Under the pieces are notes generated by a model. That model did not search any database, was not told where the DNA came from, and saw nothing but the letters and a program-made list of their open reading frames with translations. From positions 21,317 through 85,316 of the forward strand of contig DATGHL010000038.1 in assembly GCA_035308025.1 (NCBI GenBank): a stretch of 64,000 bases of DNA, written 5' to 3'. Within the stretch, counting starts at the first letter, position 1. The number at the start of each line of letters is the position of its first letter. This stretch comes from Candidatus Binataceae bacterium (GTDB taxonomy: Bacteria > Desulfobacterota > Binatia > Binatales > Binataceae). Position numbers and translations under genes: made by a program. This document shows positions 17,265 to 26,326 of the stretch, one piece after another.

Positions 17265-18002
17265 TTAGGACAGCAAGCGCGCCGCCGCCCGATCAAGCAT
17301 CCAGGTAACGTCGCCGTCGGGCGGCGCGATGAGCTGCGCGGGCGCGGATTCGGGGTCGCGTGGACCTTCGAGCACCGCTTTCACCGCCGCGGCCTTGGAC
17401 TCGCCGGCAACCAGAAAGATGATGCGTGCGGCCTGATTCAAAATCGGCGCCGTCAGCGTGATGCGATGGCGTTGCGGGGCGTCAACCTCGATCGCAACCG
17501 CGAGGCGGTCGGTGATGGCGAGGGCCGGATGGTGCGGGAAGAGCGACGCGATATGCGCGTTCTCGCCCAAGCCGAGCAGCACGAGATTGAACACGGGCAT
17601 CGCGCCGGGGTCGAGGTGGAAGAAGGTGCGCAGATGGTCTTCGTAAGCGCGCGCAGCGGTCTCGGGAGGATCCTCGCCGCGCATCCGATGAATCTGCTCG
17701 GGGCGCAGCTCGAGCTTCGAGAGCAGCGTGCGGTTGGCCATCGCGAAGTTGCTCGCGGGATCGTCGGGCGGCACGCAGCGCTCGTCGCCCCAGAAGAACT
17801 GCGCTTCACTCCAATCGATACTGTGATGGAAGCGTGAGGCGAGGAGCTCGTAAGTTGGCTCTGGGGTCAACCCGCCAGTCAGGCAGAAGGTGAACTCGCC
17901 GTGGGTGCACACGGCCTCGCCGGCGACGTGCGCGATCTCTTCGGCGGCGTGGACGAAGAGGGAAGCGGCGTCGTCAAGGACGATTAATTTTGGTGCGCTC
18001 AT
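17265..18002 (-). CDS. pgl: 6-phosphogluconolactonase
   Basis: Pgl hydrolyses 6-phosphogluconolactone in the oxidative pentose phosphate pathway. The protein of about 245 residues has the sugar-phosphate loop FCLTGGLTPEPTYELLA, FFWGDERCVPPDDPASNFAMA and the active-site block VLLGLGENAHIASLFP. In most DevB-type enzymes that last block reads GxGxDGHTASLFP; here DG is NA and T is I, but the general-base His is kept. ATG 18002 is preferred to 18014. The zwf and gnd genes are not in the window; tkt is 41 kb away. Confidence 0.88.
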   Translation of the reverse strand: MSAPKLIVLDDAASLFVHAAEEIAHVAGEAVCTHGEFTFCLTGGLTPEPTYELLASRFHHSIDWSEAQFFWGDERCVPPDDPASNFAMANRTLLSKLELRPEQIHRMRGEDPPETAARAYEDHLRTFFHLDPGAMPVFNLVLLGLGENAHIASLFPHHPALAITDRLAVAIEVDAPQRHRITLTAPILNQAARIIFLVAGESKAAAVKAVLEGPRDPESAPAQLIAPPDGDVTWMLDRAAARLLS

Positions 18003-18091
18003 TGCGCCGGCCAATGCGGTGCGCTCATCACGTCAGGATTCCGCAGAATCAAGGCTGAACGCAACTGGTGATCGAATCTTCGTGAACGACG

Positions 18092-18634
18092 CTACGATTT
18101 CAGCAGTTCGGCGTACTTTTTGTGAAACTTTGCGAGCTTCGGTGTGATGACGACCTGGCAGTACGGCGCAAAAGCGTTGTTGCGATAGTATTCGGCGTGG
18201 TAGTCCTCGGCCGGGTAGAAGGCCTCGAGCGGTTTGATCTCGGTGACGATCGGCGCGTTGAAGGCGTTGCTTTTGGAGAGCTCCTCGATACAGTTTGTCG
18301 CCGCGCGCTTCTGCGCCGGCGAAGTGTAGAGAATGATCGAACGGTATTCGGTGCCGACGTCGGCGCCTTGGCGGTTGAGGGTCGTCGGGTCGTGGGTCGC
18401 GAAAAAGACGGTCAAAAGATCAGCGTAGGTGACCTGCGCGGGATCGAATTCGATGCGCCCGACCTCGGCATGACCGGTCCGGCCAGTGCAGACCTGAGAA
18501 TAAGTCGGGTTGGGCAGCGTGCCTCCGGCATAACCGGATTTGACGCTAATCACGCCCTTAACCTGCTCGAACACCGCCTCGGTGCACCAGAAGCAGCCTT
18601 CACCAAATACTGCAATCTCGGTCTTATCGCTCAT
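18092..18634 (-). CDS. msrA: Peptide methionine sulfoxide reductase A
   Basis: MsrA repairs the S-epimer of methionine sulfoxide. The 180-residue protein starts MSDKTEIAVFGEGCFWC, containing the GCFWC signature with catalytic Cys14, followed by SGYAGG and later TGRTGHAEVGRIEFDP, HDPTTLNRQGADVGTEYRS and ENYH-like DYHAEYY. Cytosolic, with no signal peptide. A resolving cysteine may be the one in FAPYCQVVITPK. It is transcribed toward pgl. Confidence 0.95.
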   Translation of the reverse strand: MSDKTEIAVFGEGCFWCTEAVFEQVKGVISVKSGYAGGTLPNPTYSQVCTGRTGHAEVGRIEFDPAQVTYADLLTVFFATHDPTTLNRQGADVGTEYRSIILYTSPAQKRAATNCIEELSKSNAFNAPIVTEIKPLEAFYPAEDYHAEYYRNNAFAPYCQVVITPKLAKFHKKYAELLKS

Positions 18635-18702
18635 TTGATCCCTGCGCGCCCACCTTATGACTCAAGCTGCAGGCTGACGCTGCGGTTATCTCCATCCCAT
18701 AA

Positions 18703-19092
18703 TCAAATGTCTTTATCAAGTTCAGCGCCGAGGGCCGGATGAGCCACGCGATGAAACTCGTACTCCCAGCGCGGGCCGTGATCGAGCTCCTCGCCGAGCG
18801 TGCGCAGATGGGCCAACTCGTGGACCATCGTGCGGAAGCTGTAGTGATCGGTGTTACGGCCAATCAGGATGGTCTTGCGATCGTGCTGCGTCACGCCGCA
18901 TACATGTCGGCCGTAAGCGTGCTGGATGACGGTCTTGCGCACCAGGTAGACCTTCCAGCCCGAGGGCATCGGCTCGCGCCAGATGCGCGACCAAGTCCCG
19001 CGCGCCAGATCAGTGATATTTTTTCGCCGGAGCGAACGGGCGGCGTTTGCCATCAGTGATCTACCATCAGGATCAGGGCGCGCGCGTTTCAT
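18703..19092 (-). CDS. SprT-like minimal zinc metalloprotease
   Basis: A 129-residue protein with VHELAHLRTLGEELDHGPRWEYEF. H91, E92 and H95 make the HExxH zinc motif and H105 in DHGPRW is the probable third ligand, the spacing seen in SprT/WSS1-type minigluzincins. There is no signal peptide and no second domain. Related proteins act in DNA-protein crosslink repair in eukaryotes; bacterial small members are mostly uncharacterised. It lies between msrA and the dienelactone hydrolase on the same strand. Function in this organism is unknown. Confidence 0.6.
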   Translation of the reverse strand: MKRARPDPDGRSLMANAARSLRRKNITDLARGTWSRIWREPMPSGWKVYLVRKTVIQHAYGRHVCGVTQHDRKTILIGRNTDHYSFRTMVHELAHLRTLGEELDHGPRWEYEFHRVAHPALGAELDKDI

Positions 19093-19116
19093 TTTGACGG
19101 CTTCCGAGCTTCGTGC

Positions 19117-19836
19117 TCAGGCGCCAAAGATCTCCTTGAAGAATCCGCTCATCGCCTGCCACGAACGCCGGTCGGTCTGTTCGTTGTATTTGATTCCCGG
19201 CGCGCCGATCAGGTCGGCCTCAGGATTAGTAAAGCTATGCACCGTACCGCCGTAGTTGATGACCTGCCAATCGACGCCGGCCTTGGTCATCTCGGCGGTG
19301 AAGCCGGCTAACTGCTCGGGCGGCACGAAGGGATCCTCGGCGCCGTTGCACACCAGGACTTTCGCCTTGACCGCGCCAGCCGCCGCGGGCATCGCGGTGC
19401 CCAGGCCGCCGTGAAATGAAACCACCCCGCTGAGCGCCGCGCCGTCGCGCGCAATCTCGAGCGAGCAGGTGCCGCCCATGCAATAACCCATCACGGCGAG
19501 CCGCTTGGGATCGACTTGCGGCAGCGCCGCGAGCTTATCGAGCGCGGCGCGGACGCGGCGGCGAACTTTCGCGGGATCGCCCAGCAACGCCATCGCGTAC
19601 TTGATGCCCTCGGGAAGATCCTTGGCGACCAGACGATCGCCATAGGGGTCGGCGCCGAAACCGACGTAGCCAAGCTTGGCCAGGCGCTCGGCGCGCTCCT
19701 TGACGAAGGGGCCGAGACCGAAAGCGTCGGGCATGATCAGCACGCCCGGGCGGCGCGCGCTGCTATGCTCGTCATAAGCGTAGAGGCCGTGACAGTTAAC
19801 GTCGCCGTCCTGATAGCGAATATCTTCGTGTTTCAT
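19117..19836 (-). CDS. Dienelactone hydrolase family protein
   Basis: A 239-residue alpha/beta hydrolase with the DLH-type triad: nucleophile Cys119 in GYCMGG, D168 in NGAEDPF and H200 in GGTVHSFTNP. The Cys nucleophile separates it from Ser hydrolases. DLHs open dienelactones in chlorocatechol breakdown, but many homologues act on other esters and no chlorocatechol gene is nearby. No signal peptide. The start is ATG 19836. Confidence 0.87.
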   Translation of the reverse strand: MKHEDIRYQDGDVNCHGLYAYDEHSSARRPGVLIMPDAFGLGPFVKERAERLAKLGYVGFGADPYGDRLVAKDLPEGIKYAMALLGDPAKVRRRVRAALDKLAALPQVDPKRLAVMGYCMGGTCSLEIARDGAALSGVVSFHGGLGTAMPAAAGAVKAKVLVCNGAEDPFVPPEQLAGFTAEMTKAGVDWQVINYGGTVHSFTNPEADLIGAPGIKYNEQTDRRSWQAMSGFFKEIFGA

Positions 19837-19933
19837 CGATTCTCCATTGAACAGTTGGCCGTTGGTGAATTACGGTCCGTCCCATTCATAGCGGATTTCG
19901 CTATCGGGGTGGAGCGGCGCTGTTCTCCCTGAT

Positions 19934-19955
19934 TCTTGACGCAGCTCGCAGACTC
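19934..19955 (-). repeat. Dispersed intergenic repeat, copy B
   Basis: The 22 bp are the exact reverse complement of 21243-21264 (GAGTCTGCGAGCTGCGTC plus four bases). It lies in the 205-bp gap between the dienelactone hydrolase and the enoyl-CoA hydratase, where I see no other feature. Confidence 0.9.
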
Positions 19956-20041
19956 CTGACCTTGACCGCGCCTCGCCGATCCAGCCTACTCCTTCACGCA
20001 AACGACTCTGCTCACCGACCTGTGCACAGCTTCCCTCGTGT

Positions 20042-20821
20042 TTACTCCCCCTTCCAGTTGGGTTTGCGCTTCTCGGCGAAGGCGCGAGGACCTTCGATCA
20101 TATCCTTTGACTTGAAGAGCCGATTGGTCGCCGGATACTTTTTCGCCGTCGCCTCTTCGATCGAAAGATGCAATGCCTGATAGGCCTGCTCCTTGCTTGC
20201 CTGCACGGACAGCGGCGAGCATTCCATAATCTCCGCGGCCCAGCGTTCTGCCGTCGGCATCAGATCCTTAAGCGGCACGACTTCGTTCACCAGACCCCAT
20301 CGATGAGCTTCCGCGGCCATGATGTGCTTGCCGGTGAGCATCATGCCCATCGCGATCTTGAGCGGGATGTGACGCGGCAGCCGATGGACTCCGCCGGCGC
20401 CCGCCATCAGGCCGACGCGCACCTCGGGCAGCCCGAGACGCGCGTGATCGGCGGCGATAATGATGTCGCAGGCGAGCGCGATTTCCAGCCCGCCGCCGAG
20501 GGCGAACCCGTTGACCGCCGCAATCACCGGCTTGACGATATCGTAGCGATCGGTGATGCCGGCGAAGCCGCCGCGCCAGTGCGGCATCGGTTCGCCGTGA
20601 TGTGCCGCCGTGTACTTCAAGTCGTTGCCGGCGGAGAAGGCCCGATCGCCGGCGCCGGTTAGAATCGCTACCCACAAATTCTTGTCGGCGGCGAAGTCAT
20701 CCCAGACCTGATCCATTTCGACGTGACACGGCGGATGCATCGCGTTCATCACCTCGGGCCGGTTGAAAGTCACGTACGCCAAATGATCCTTCTTCTCGTA
20801 CTTCACAAACTTCAGGTCCAT
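20042..20821 (-). CDS. Enoyl-CoA hydratase/isomerase family (crotonase) protein
   Basis: A 259-residue crotonase. The oxyanion-hole stretches are RAFSAGNDLKYT and NGFALGGGLEIALACDIIIA; the two acidic residues of true hydratases are both present (E of GGGLEI and E of LGLPEVRVGL). It is therefore likely to hydrate a trans-2-enoyl-CoA, though crotonases also include isomerases and dehalogenases. LLTGKHIMAAEAHRWGLVNEVV-type sequence follows. It starts at ATG 20821 and stands alone; no beta-oxidation partner gene is close. Confidence 0.88.
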   Translation of the reverse strand: MDLKFVKYEKKDHLAYVTFNRPEVMNAMHPPCHVEMDQVWDDFAADKNLWVAILTGAGDRAFSAGNDLKYTAAHHGEPMPHWRGGFAGITDRYDIVKPVIAAVNGFALGGGLEIALACDIIIAADHARLGLPEVRVGLMAGAGGVHRLPRHIPLKIAMGMMLTGKHIMAAEAHRWGLVNEVVPLKDLMPTAERWAAEIMECSPLSVQASKEQAYQALHLSIEEATAKKYPATNRLFKSKDMIEGPRAFAEKRKPNWKGE

Positions 20822-20893
20822 CTCAACGCTCCTTAAGTTTTTCCCCTCTGATCTAATTCTTTATTGGGCCCCGCGAAGTCGCTCCGCTTGCTG

Positions 20894-21136
20894 TTACTGC
20901 GGATGATCCTCGTCGAGCAATTCAAAGAACGCATCGATACTTTGCATCAATTGCCGCCGAATCTGCGCGCGAGTGCCTTCCAGCAGATGCATCGTGACGC
21001 GCGCCGAGGTGCCGTCGTTCAAGCTGACGCTCGCGTCTTCGACCTTGACCGGCTGACTCGGCTGGAACAGCCGCATCCCGTAAATCATTGCGCCCCGCTC
21101 CGCAGCGCCTTTCACCAGCTTAAGTCTGCTTGCCAT
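20894..21136 (-). CDS. Small hypothetical protein
   Basis: An 80-residue protein of no family I recognise, from ATG 21136 (MASRLKLVKGAAERGAM) to DAFFELLDEDHPQ. The purine-rich AGAAGAGGC shortly before the ATG could act as a ribosome binding site. The protein looks soluble, with a short beta segment (PVKVEDASVSL) and a helical C-terminal half with heptad-like spacing. The longer open frame to 21262 runs into the dispersed repeat, so the upstream part is unlikely to be coding. Confidence 0.5.
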   Translation of the reverse strand: MASRLKLVKGAAERGAMIYGMRLFQPSQPVKVEDASVSLNDGTSARVTMHLLEGTRAQIRRQLMQSIDAFFELLDEDHPQ

Positions 21137-21208
21137 CAATTGCCTCTTCTGCCCGGAGTCTCCTGCACAGTCGCCTCCCGCGACAGCTTTATAGCACAAC
21201 ACAACGTT

Positions 21209-21303
21209 AGCGGAGCGCGGCTGCCGCGCGGAGCGAGCAAGCGAGTCTGCGAGCTGCGTCAAGATTCTTGATTAGCGGAGCGCGGCTGCGGAGCGCCGCA
21301 GCT
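21209..21303 (+). repeat. Dispersed intergenic repeat, copy C, with GC hairpins
   Basis: Contains GCGCGGCTGCCGCGC, a perfect hairpin sequence, the family core GAGTCTGCGAGCTGCGTC (21243-21260), and a second GC-rich inverted segment (GCGGCTGCGGAGCGCCGC). A similar GCGCGACTGCCGCGC hairpin is found at 30184-30230. It lies in the 213-bp gap between divergent genes. Confidence 0.85.
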
Positions 21304-21349
21304 AGCGGGAAATTTGACATGCGCGGGCTGGGCCTAGACAATTCCGCCG

Positions 21350-21775
21350 ATGGGACGCTTCAAGCTGCGCACTCTGATGGTGCTGGCGGTCGTGCTCGTG
21401 GCCGGCTGCGGAGTGGTGTATGACGCCGGCTCACGCGCCAAGGCGGCACGCATGGCATCTACGCTGAAGGCTGGAGAATCGACCGTTCAGGTCCACTCGG
21501 ATTGGGGCGAACCCGACATGCGCACGCCGCTCGAACAGAATTCCGAACTCTGGAGCTACGTTTCGACGCCGAACTCGAACGACATCGCGGCAACTTTGCT
21601 CTACACCTCAACCAAACCCGGCGACACGGACAAATTTCTCGATTTGAAGTTCGTCGACGACAAACTCGTCTCATGGGCGACGGTGGAGCATACGATGCCG
21701 GCGAAAAAAGGCGCAGGATTCAGCTACGGATTCGGCACGGGCGGAGGGGGCGGAACTCCGATTACCCATTATTAG
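21350..21775 (+). CDS. Putative lipoprotein
   Basis: A 141-residue protein starting MGRFKLRTLMVLAVVLVAGCG, a textbook signal with lipobox LVAGC (Cys20). The mature part contains TLKAGESTVQVHSDWGEPD, reminiscent of the SmpA/OmlA (BamE-like) repeat in which a Gly-Asp/Glu-Pro turn follows a helix, but the match is weak. It ends in a Gly-rich tail (GFGTGGGGGTP). It lies 85 bp upstream of gspE in the same direction and may serve the secretion system, though this is only positional. Confidence 0.65.
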   Translation: MGRFKLRTLMVLAVVLVAGCGVVYDAGSRAKAARMASTLKAGESTVQVHSDWGEPDMRTPLEQNSELWSYVSTPNSNDIAATLLYTSTKPGDTDKFLDLKFVDDKLVSWATVEHTMPAKKGAGFSYGFGTGGGGGTPITHY

Positions 21776-21860
21776 GCTAAAGCAGCCATCTGCTGACGAA
21801 ATATTGCGCCCCGCGCGGCACATCGTGTCTAATTGTTGGTAGAGAACTCTTCCCGACGTA

Positions 21861-23576
21861 ATGGCGACTGCGCACAAAGGTTTTGAAGCAATCCTGCTCG
21901 ACCGTTCCTGGGTTTCACCTCAGGACCTCGAGAAGGCCAAGCAGCGCAAAAAGCCTGGGCAAGAGCTCGCCCAGGTGCTGGTCGATATGGGCGCACTCGA
22001 GCCCCAGCGGCTCGCCCGTGCTCTCGCCCAGGAATACTGGTTGCCGTTTCAGGCGCAAATCGACGGCCACCTGCTCGACAGCGACCTTGTCGCCAAGGTC
22101 CCGATCAACTACGCCAAGAAAAACGCGCTGCTGCCGATCGGCCTGAAGGACGGCGCGGTGATGGTCGCGATCGCAGATCCGTCGAATTACGAAGTGCTCG
22201 ACGATCTCCACGTGCTTTTCGGCAAGGCGATCAATCCGGTGGTTGCGCCGCTCGAGGTGATCAACGAAGCGATCAATCGAGCCTACGATCAGGCCGCCAC
22301 GACCACCGCCCAGGATTTGATGATCGATCTCGACGAAGAGCGGCTCGATCTGGTCGCCAGCGAGCTTGCCTCCGAGCCGCGCGATCTGCTCGAAGCCGAC
22401 GACGCCGCGCCGATTATCAAGCTGGTCAACGGGCTCTTGTCGCAGGCGGTCAAGGATCGCGCCAGTGACATCCACGTCGAGGTTTTCGAGCGCGATCTGG
22501 TGGTGCGCTTCCGCGTCGACGGGATGCTCTACGATCTGCTGTCACCGCCCAAGCGTTTTCATGCTGCGATCGCCTCGCGCATCAAGGTTATGTCCGGGCT
22601 GAACATCGCCGAGAAGCGGCTGCCGCAGGACGGGCGCATCCGCGTGCGCATCGCCGGCCGCGACATCGATATCCGCGTCTCGACCATTCCCACCGCCTTC
22701 GGCGAGCGCATCGTGCTGCGGCTGCTCGATCGCGGCCAGGCGCAGGTCGACGTCAATCTCGATCGGCTGGGTTTCTCGGGCGACAATTTGCGCAAAATCG
22801 ATCGCTTGATTCGGCAGAGTCACGGCATCATCCTCGCCACCGGCCCCACCGGCTCGGGCAAAACCACGACGCTCTACGCCTGCCTCAGCCGCATCAACTC
22901 ACCCGAAAAAAATATCATCACGATCGAAGACCCGATCGAATATCAGCTTCACGGCGTCGGCCAGATGCAGGTGAATCCGAAGATCGAGCTGACATTTGCC
23001 AACGGGCTGCGCTCGATTTTGCGTCAGGATCCCGACGTCATCATGGTCGGCGAAATCCGCGACAGCGAAACCGCCGAGATCGCGATTCAGGCCGCCCTCA
23101 CCGGCCATCTGGTCTTTTCCACCCTCCATACCAACGACTCGTTCGGCGCACTGACGCGCCTGGTCGATATGGAGATCGAGCCGTTCCTGGTGTCGTCCTC
23201 GGTGTTGGCGGTGCTGGCTCAGCGCCTGCTCCGGGTGGTCTGCCCGGAGTGCCGCGAGCCGTACACGCCCGCCGAAAATGAATTGGCGCGTATCGGTTTG
23301 CGTCCCAGTCATTTGAAGGGCCCGATCTACAAACCCAAGGGTTGCAAAGCTTGCCGCAACAGTGGCTATCGCGGCCGTACCGCGATTCAGGAACTGATGA
23401 TCATTGACGACGAGGTGCGCAGCCTCGTGATGCGCAAGGCCGATTCCGCGACCTTGCGGCGGGCCTGCACTTCGCAAGGGATGAAATTGCTCAGACAGGA
23501 CGGCGCCGAGCGCGTGATGGCCGGACAGACCACCATTGAAGAGCTGCTCCGCGTTACGCAAGAGGAGATCAGTTAG
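21861..23576 (+). CDS. gspE: Type II secretion ATPase GspE
   Basis: GspE is the cytoplasmic hexameric ATPase that powers pseudopilus assembly. The 571 residues hold an N-terminal N1E-like domain (MshEN type, about 1-145), a linker, and the ATPase core with Walker A GPTGSGKTTT (328-337), the Asp box IEDPIEYQL, Walker B PDVIMVGEIRD and the His box ALTGHLVFSTLHTND. A zinc four-cysteine motif (VVCPECREPY and KGCKACRNSGYRG) follows. It is the first gene of the gsp operon and ends 24 bp before gspF. Confidence 0.95.
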   Translation: MATAHKGFEAILLDRSWVSPQDLEKAKQRKKPGQELAQVLVDMGALEPQRLARALAQEYWLPFQAQIDGHLLDSDLVAKVPINYAKKNALLPIGLKDGAVMVAIADPSNYEVLDDLHVLFGKAINPVVAPLEVINEAINRAYDQAATTTAQDLMIDLDEERLDLVASELASEPRDLLEADDAAPIIKLVNGLLSQAVKDRASDIHVEVFERDLVVRFRVDGMLYDLLSPPKRFHAAIASRIKVMSGLNIAEKRLPQDGRIRVRIAGRDIDIRVSTIPTAFGERIVLRLLDRGQAQVDVNLDRLGFSGDNLRKIDRLIRQSHGIILATGPTGSGKTTTLYACLSRINSPEKNIITIEDPIEYQLHGVGQMQVNPKIELTFANGLRSILRQDPDVIMVGEIRDSETAEIAIQAALTGHLVFSTLHTNDSFGALTRLVDMEIEPFLVSSSVLAVLAQRLLRVVCPECREPYTPAENELARIGLRPSHLKGPIYKPKGCKACRNSGYRGRTAIQELMIIDDEVRSLVMRKADSATLRRACTSQGMKLLRQDGAERVMAGQTTIEELLRVTQEEIS

Positions 23577-23600
23577 CGCGGCCGCGCGGCCGAAACCATC

Positions 23601-24827
23601 ATGCCGGTTTTTGCCTACCGTGGACTTGCGCCGAGCGGCCGCAATGTTGGCGGCGTCATCGACGCCGACAGCGCCCGCACCGCCCGCGGCAAACTGCGCG
23701 AACTCGGCATCTTCCCCACCGAATTGACCGCGGAAGCCGACGCTGCATTACAGGCGCAGGCACCCCGCCAATGGCTGCCGACCTTCCATCGACGCCTCCC
23801 GGCGCCCGAACTCGCCCTGCTGACCCGCCAGCTCAGCACGTTGCTCGGCGCCGGGGTTCAACTCGTTGAGGCCCTCGGCACGCTCGCCGATCAATCGACC
23901 CGCCCCCACATCAAGCGGATGCTCTCGCAGGTCCGCGAGCGCGTGCGCGAGGGCTCGTCGCTGGCCGACGCCCTGATGCTCCATCCCGAGATCTTCTCCG
24001 ACCTCTACGTCGGGATGGTCCGCGTTGGCGAGGCCGCCGGCGCCCTTGAGCCCGTCCTCGATCGCCTCGCCGACTACAGCGAGCGTCAGTCGGAATTCGT
24101 CGGCAAGGTGCGCGGCGCGCTCACCTACCCGGTCATCATGATCCTCGCCGGCATGCTCATCATGGGCTTTCTCGTCACCTACGTGATTCCGCAGGTCGCG
24201 ACGATTTTCGATCAGCAGCACGCGGCCCTGCCTCTGATGACCCGCGTGCTGATTCGCCTATCCGGCATCCTGTCGAATTACTGGCTCGTGATCATTATCG
24301 CGCTCGTCGCCGCCATCGCCGGCATCATGTTCGGGCTCTCCACCCGCGCCGGCCGCCGCGTCTACGATCGTTGGATCCTGCGGATGCCTTACCTCGGCCC
24401 TACCATGACGCGGATCATTTGCGCGCGCTTCGCCCGCACGCTCGCGACCCTGCTCGAAAGCGGCGTACAACTGATGCCCGCTCTGACCGCCGTCAAGCGC
24501 GTCGTCACCAACGGTCTGTTGGCCGACGCCGTCGAGCAGAGCCGCGACAGTATCCGCGAAGGCCACGGCATGGGGCAGACGCTGCAGCGCAGCGGCCTTT
24601 TCCCCCCCCTGCTGATCGAGATGATCAAGGTCGGCGAGCGCTCCGGCGAACTCGAGCAGATGCTCCAAAGGGTAGCCGACAACTACGAACGCGAGGTCGA
24701 TGCCTCACTCGGACAACTGACCACCCTCCTCGGCCCCCTGATGACGATCCTGATGGGTGCGGTTATCCTGATCATGATGCTGTCGATCTTGCAACCGATC
24801 TTTCAGCTCAACCAGATGATGCAGTGA
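23601..24827 (+). CDS. gspF: Type II secretion inner-membrane platform protein GspF
   Basis: A 408-residue polytopic protein with the two duplicated T2SF domains. An N-terminal PVFAYRGLAPSGRNVGGVIDADS block, LALLTRQLSTLLGAGVQLVEAL and the second copy RFARTLATLLESGVQLMPAL mark the repeats. Three membrane helices are visible (about residues 170-195, 220-245 and 375-400). GspF sits in the inner membrane above GspE and links ATPase turnover to pseudopilin insertion. The prefix ORF pattern, length and gene order all agree with the family. Confidence 0.95.
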   Translation: MPVFAYRGLAPSGRNVGGVIDADSARTARGKLRELGIFPTELTAEADAALQAQAPRQWLPTFHRRLPAPELALLTRQLSTLLGAGVQLVEALGTLADQSTRPHIKRMLSQVRERVREGSSLADALMLHPEIFSDLYVGMVRVGEAAGALEPVLDRLADYSERQSEFVGKVRGALTYPVIMILAGMLIMGFLVTYVIPQVATIFDQQHAALPLMTRVLIRLSGILSNYWLVIIIALVAAIAGIMFGLSTRAGRRVYDRWILRMPYLGPTMTRIICARFARTLATLLESGVQLMPALTAVKRVVTNGLLADAVEQSRDSIREGHGMGQTLQRSGLFPPLLIEMIKVGERSGELEQMLQRVADNYEREVDASLGQLTTLLGPLMTILMGAVILIMMLSILQPIFQLNQMMQ

Positions 24828-24847
24828 TCGCGAAACGAGTCGCCCGT

Positions 24848-25291
24848 ATGCCAATGACTTCCAAATCCCAAAACTCACAGTTCGCGCCGGGCTTCACCCT
24901 GATCGAACTGATGGTCGTCATCCTGATTATCGGCCTGCTCGCCACCATCGTGGTCCAGAACCTCCGCAGCGCCACCGACAAGGCCAAGCGCGTCAAGGCG
25001 CAGGCCGACATTTCGCAGTTAAAAAGCGGCCTCGACCGCTACTACCTCGACGCCGGCAGTTATCCAACCTCCGACCAGGGGCTCAACGCACTTATCGGCG
25101 CGCCCAGCAGCGGCAATATCCCGCACGACTGGCAGGGACCCTACATTGAAAAAGTTCCGCCGGACCCGTGGGGGAATGCCTATTTCTACCAGAGCGACGG
25201 CAACAGCTATACGCTGAAATCCTTTGGCGCCGACGGGGTCGAGGGTGGTGAAGGCAAAAACGCCGATATCGACGGTAGCAGCACTCAATGA
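24848..25291 (+). CDS. gspG: Major pseudopilin GspG
   Basis: A 147-residue pseudopilin. The prepilin site is APG^FTLIELMVVILIIGLLATIVV with G15 before the cleavage point, F16 as the methylated residue and E20 as the +5 Glu. The C-terminal domain has the GspG hallmarks YYLDAGSYPTSDQGLNAL and VPPDPWGNAYFYQSDG, including acidic residues that hold calcium in the family. ATG 24848 is used; ATG 24854 is also possible. Confidence 0.95.
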   Translation: MPMTSKSQNSQFAPGFTLIELMVVILIIGLLATIVVQNLRSATDKAKRVKAQADISQLKSGLDRYYLDAGSYPTSDQGLNALIGAPSSGNIPHDWQGPYIEKVPPDPWGNAYFYQSDGNSYTLKSFGADGVEGGEGKNADIDGSSTQ

Positions 25292-25331
25292 GCGTCGCCG
25301 CCTGAGGCCGCGGCTCGACATCGCGCGACGC

Positions 25332-25856
25332 ATGGCGCGCGGCTTTACGCTGCTTGAGCTCGCCGTCGTGCTCTTCATCATGGGCCTCGTGATGATGATC
25401 GCGATGCCCTACTTCGGCGGCCTGCGCAATTCCGAGCTTAAGAGCGAGGCGCGGCGGCTCGCCAGCCGCTCGAACTACCTCTACGAGGAAGCCGGCGCGC
25501 AGAAGGTTCTGCTGCGCCTGACCTTCGATCTCGATCACAACGGCTATTTCGTCACGCGCCTCGATCCGTTCGCCGTGCAGCCGCAATTTGGACCCGAGCG
25601 CGGCCCCGCGGGAGTGCCAGTCCGCTTGCCGGCCAACATCTATTTGCGCGACGTCTGGGTCGAGGGCGCCGGCGCCTTCCGCCGCGGCGCCATCAGCTCG
25701 CAGTTCTACCCCAGCGGCATCGCCGACGGCGTGGTGATCCATCTCTCCGACAGCAACGGCGACGTCATGACCCTCTCAATCAACCCTTTCAGCGGGCGCA
25801 CCGCGATCGCGCGCGGCGATTTGAGCCGTCAGGCAATGGCCGGGATAGCGGGATGA
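25332..25856 (+). CDS. gspH: Minor pseudopilin GspH
   Basis: A 174-residue minor pseudopilin starting MARG^FTLLELAVVLFIMGLVM, a very short leader with G4 at -1 and E9 at +5. The C-terminal domain is beta-rich and variable, as usual for GspH. ATG 25332 is chosen since no credible in-frame start lies between it and the end of gspG; the open frame extends into gspG. It overlaps gspI by 4 bp (ATGA). Confidence 0.85.
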   Translation: MARGFTLLELAVVLFIMGLVMMIAMPYFGGLRNSELKSEARRLASRSNYLYEEAGAQKVLLRLTFDLDHNGYFVTRLDPFAVQPQFGPERGPAGVPVRLPANIYLRDVWVEGAGAFRRGAISSQFYPSGIADGVVIHLSDSNGDVMTLSINPFSGRTAIARGDLSRQAMAGIAG

Positions 25857-26326
25857 GGCGCCGTCCGACCCATTTCACTGCCGCTTTCACGCTGCTTGAG
25901 GTGATGATCGCCATCGCCTTCATCGGCATCGCACTGATCGCCCTGCTCGCGCTCCATCATAGCGACATGCAGTCGGTCATCCGCGCCCAGGAACTCACAC
26001 GGGCCGCGATGCTCGGACAAGCTCTGATGTCGGAAGCTGAACTCGAGCGCTTTCCGAACCCGGGCCAAACCCACGGCGACTTCTCGCAGACCCACCCCGG
26101 CGAATACCCGAACTTCCGCTGGGTGCGCGAAGTCACGCCCTCGCCGCTTTTTCCGGACATCACCCGCGTCCAGGTTCAGGTGCTCTACGGGCCCGGCTTC
26201 CGCAAGAGCTTCAACCTGACCGAGTTCATGCACAATCCGATGCCGCCAACCCCCAACCAGACCAATCCCGGCGGCGGCCCGAGCGGCCCCAACGGACCGG
26301 GTGGTGTGACGTTAGGCACCGGATGA
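25853..26326 (+). CDS. gspI: Minor pseudopilin GspI
   Basis: A 157-residue minor pseudopilin, starting within the gspH stop. The cleavage region is THFTAA^FTLLEVMIAIAFIGIALIALLAL, with E16 at +5. The residue at -1 is Ala11, not the usual Gly, which prepilin peptidases tolerate less well. The C-terminal tail is unusual, a Pro/Gly/Asn-rich run of about 30 residues after the folded domain. Confidence 0.85.
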   Translation: MRRRPTHFTAAFTLLEVMIAIAFIGIALIALLALHHSDMQSVIRAQELTRAAMLGQALMSEAELERFPNPGQTHGDFSQTHPGEYPNFRWVREVTPSPLFPDITRVQVQVLYGPGFRKSFNLTEFMHNPMPPTPNQTNPGGGPSGPNGPGGVTLGTG

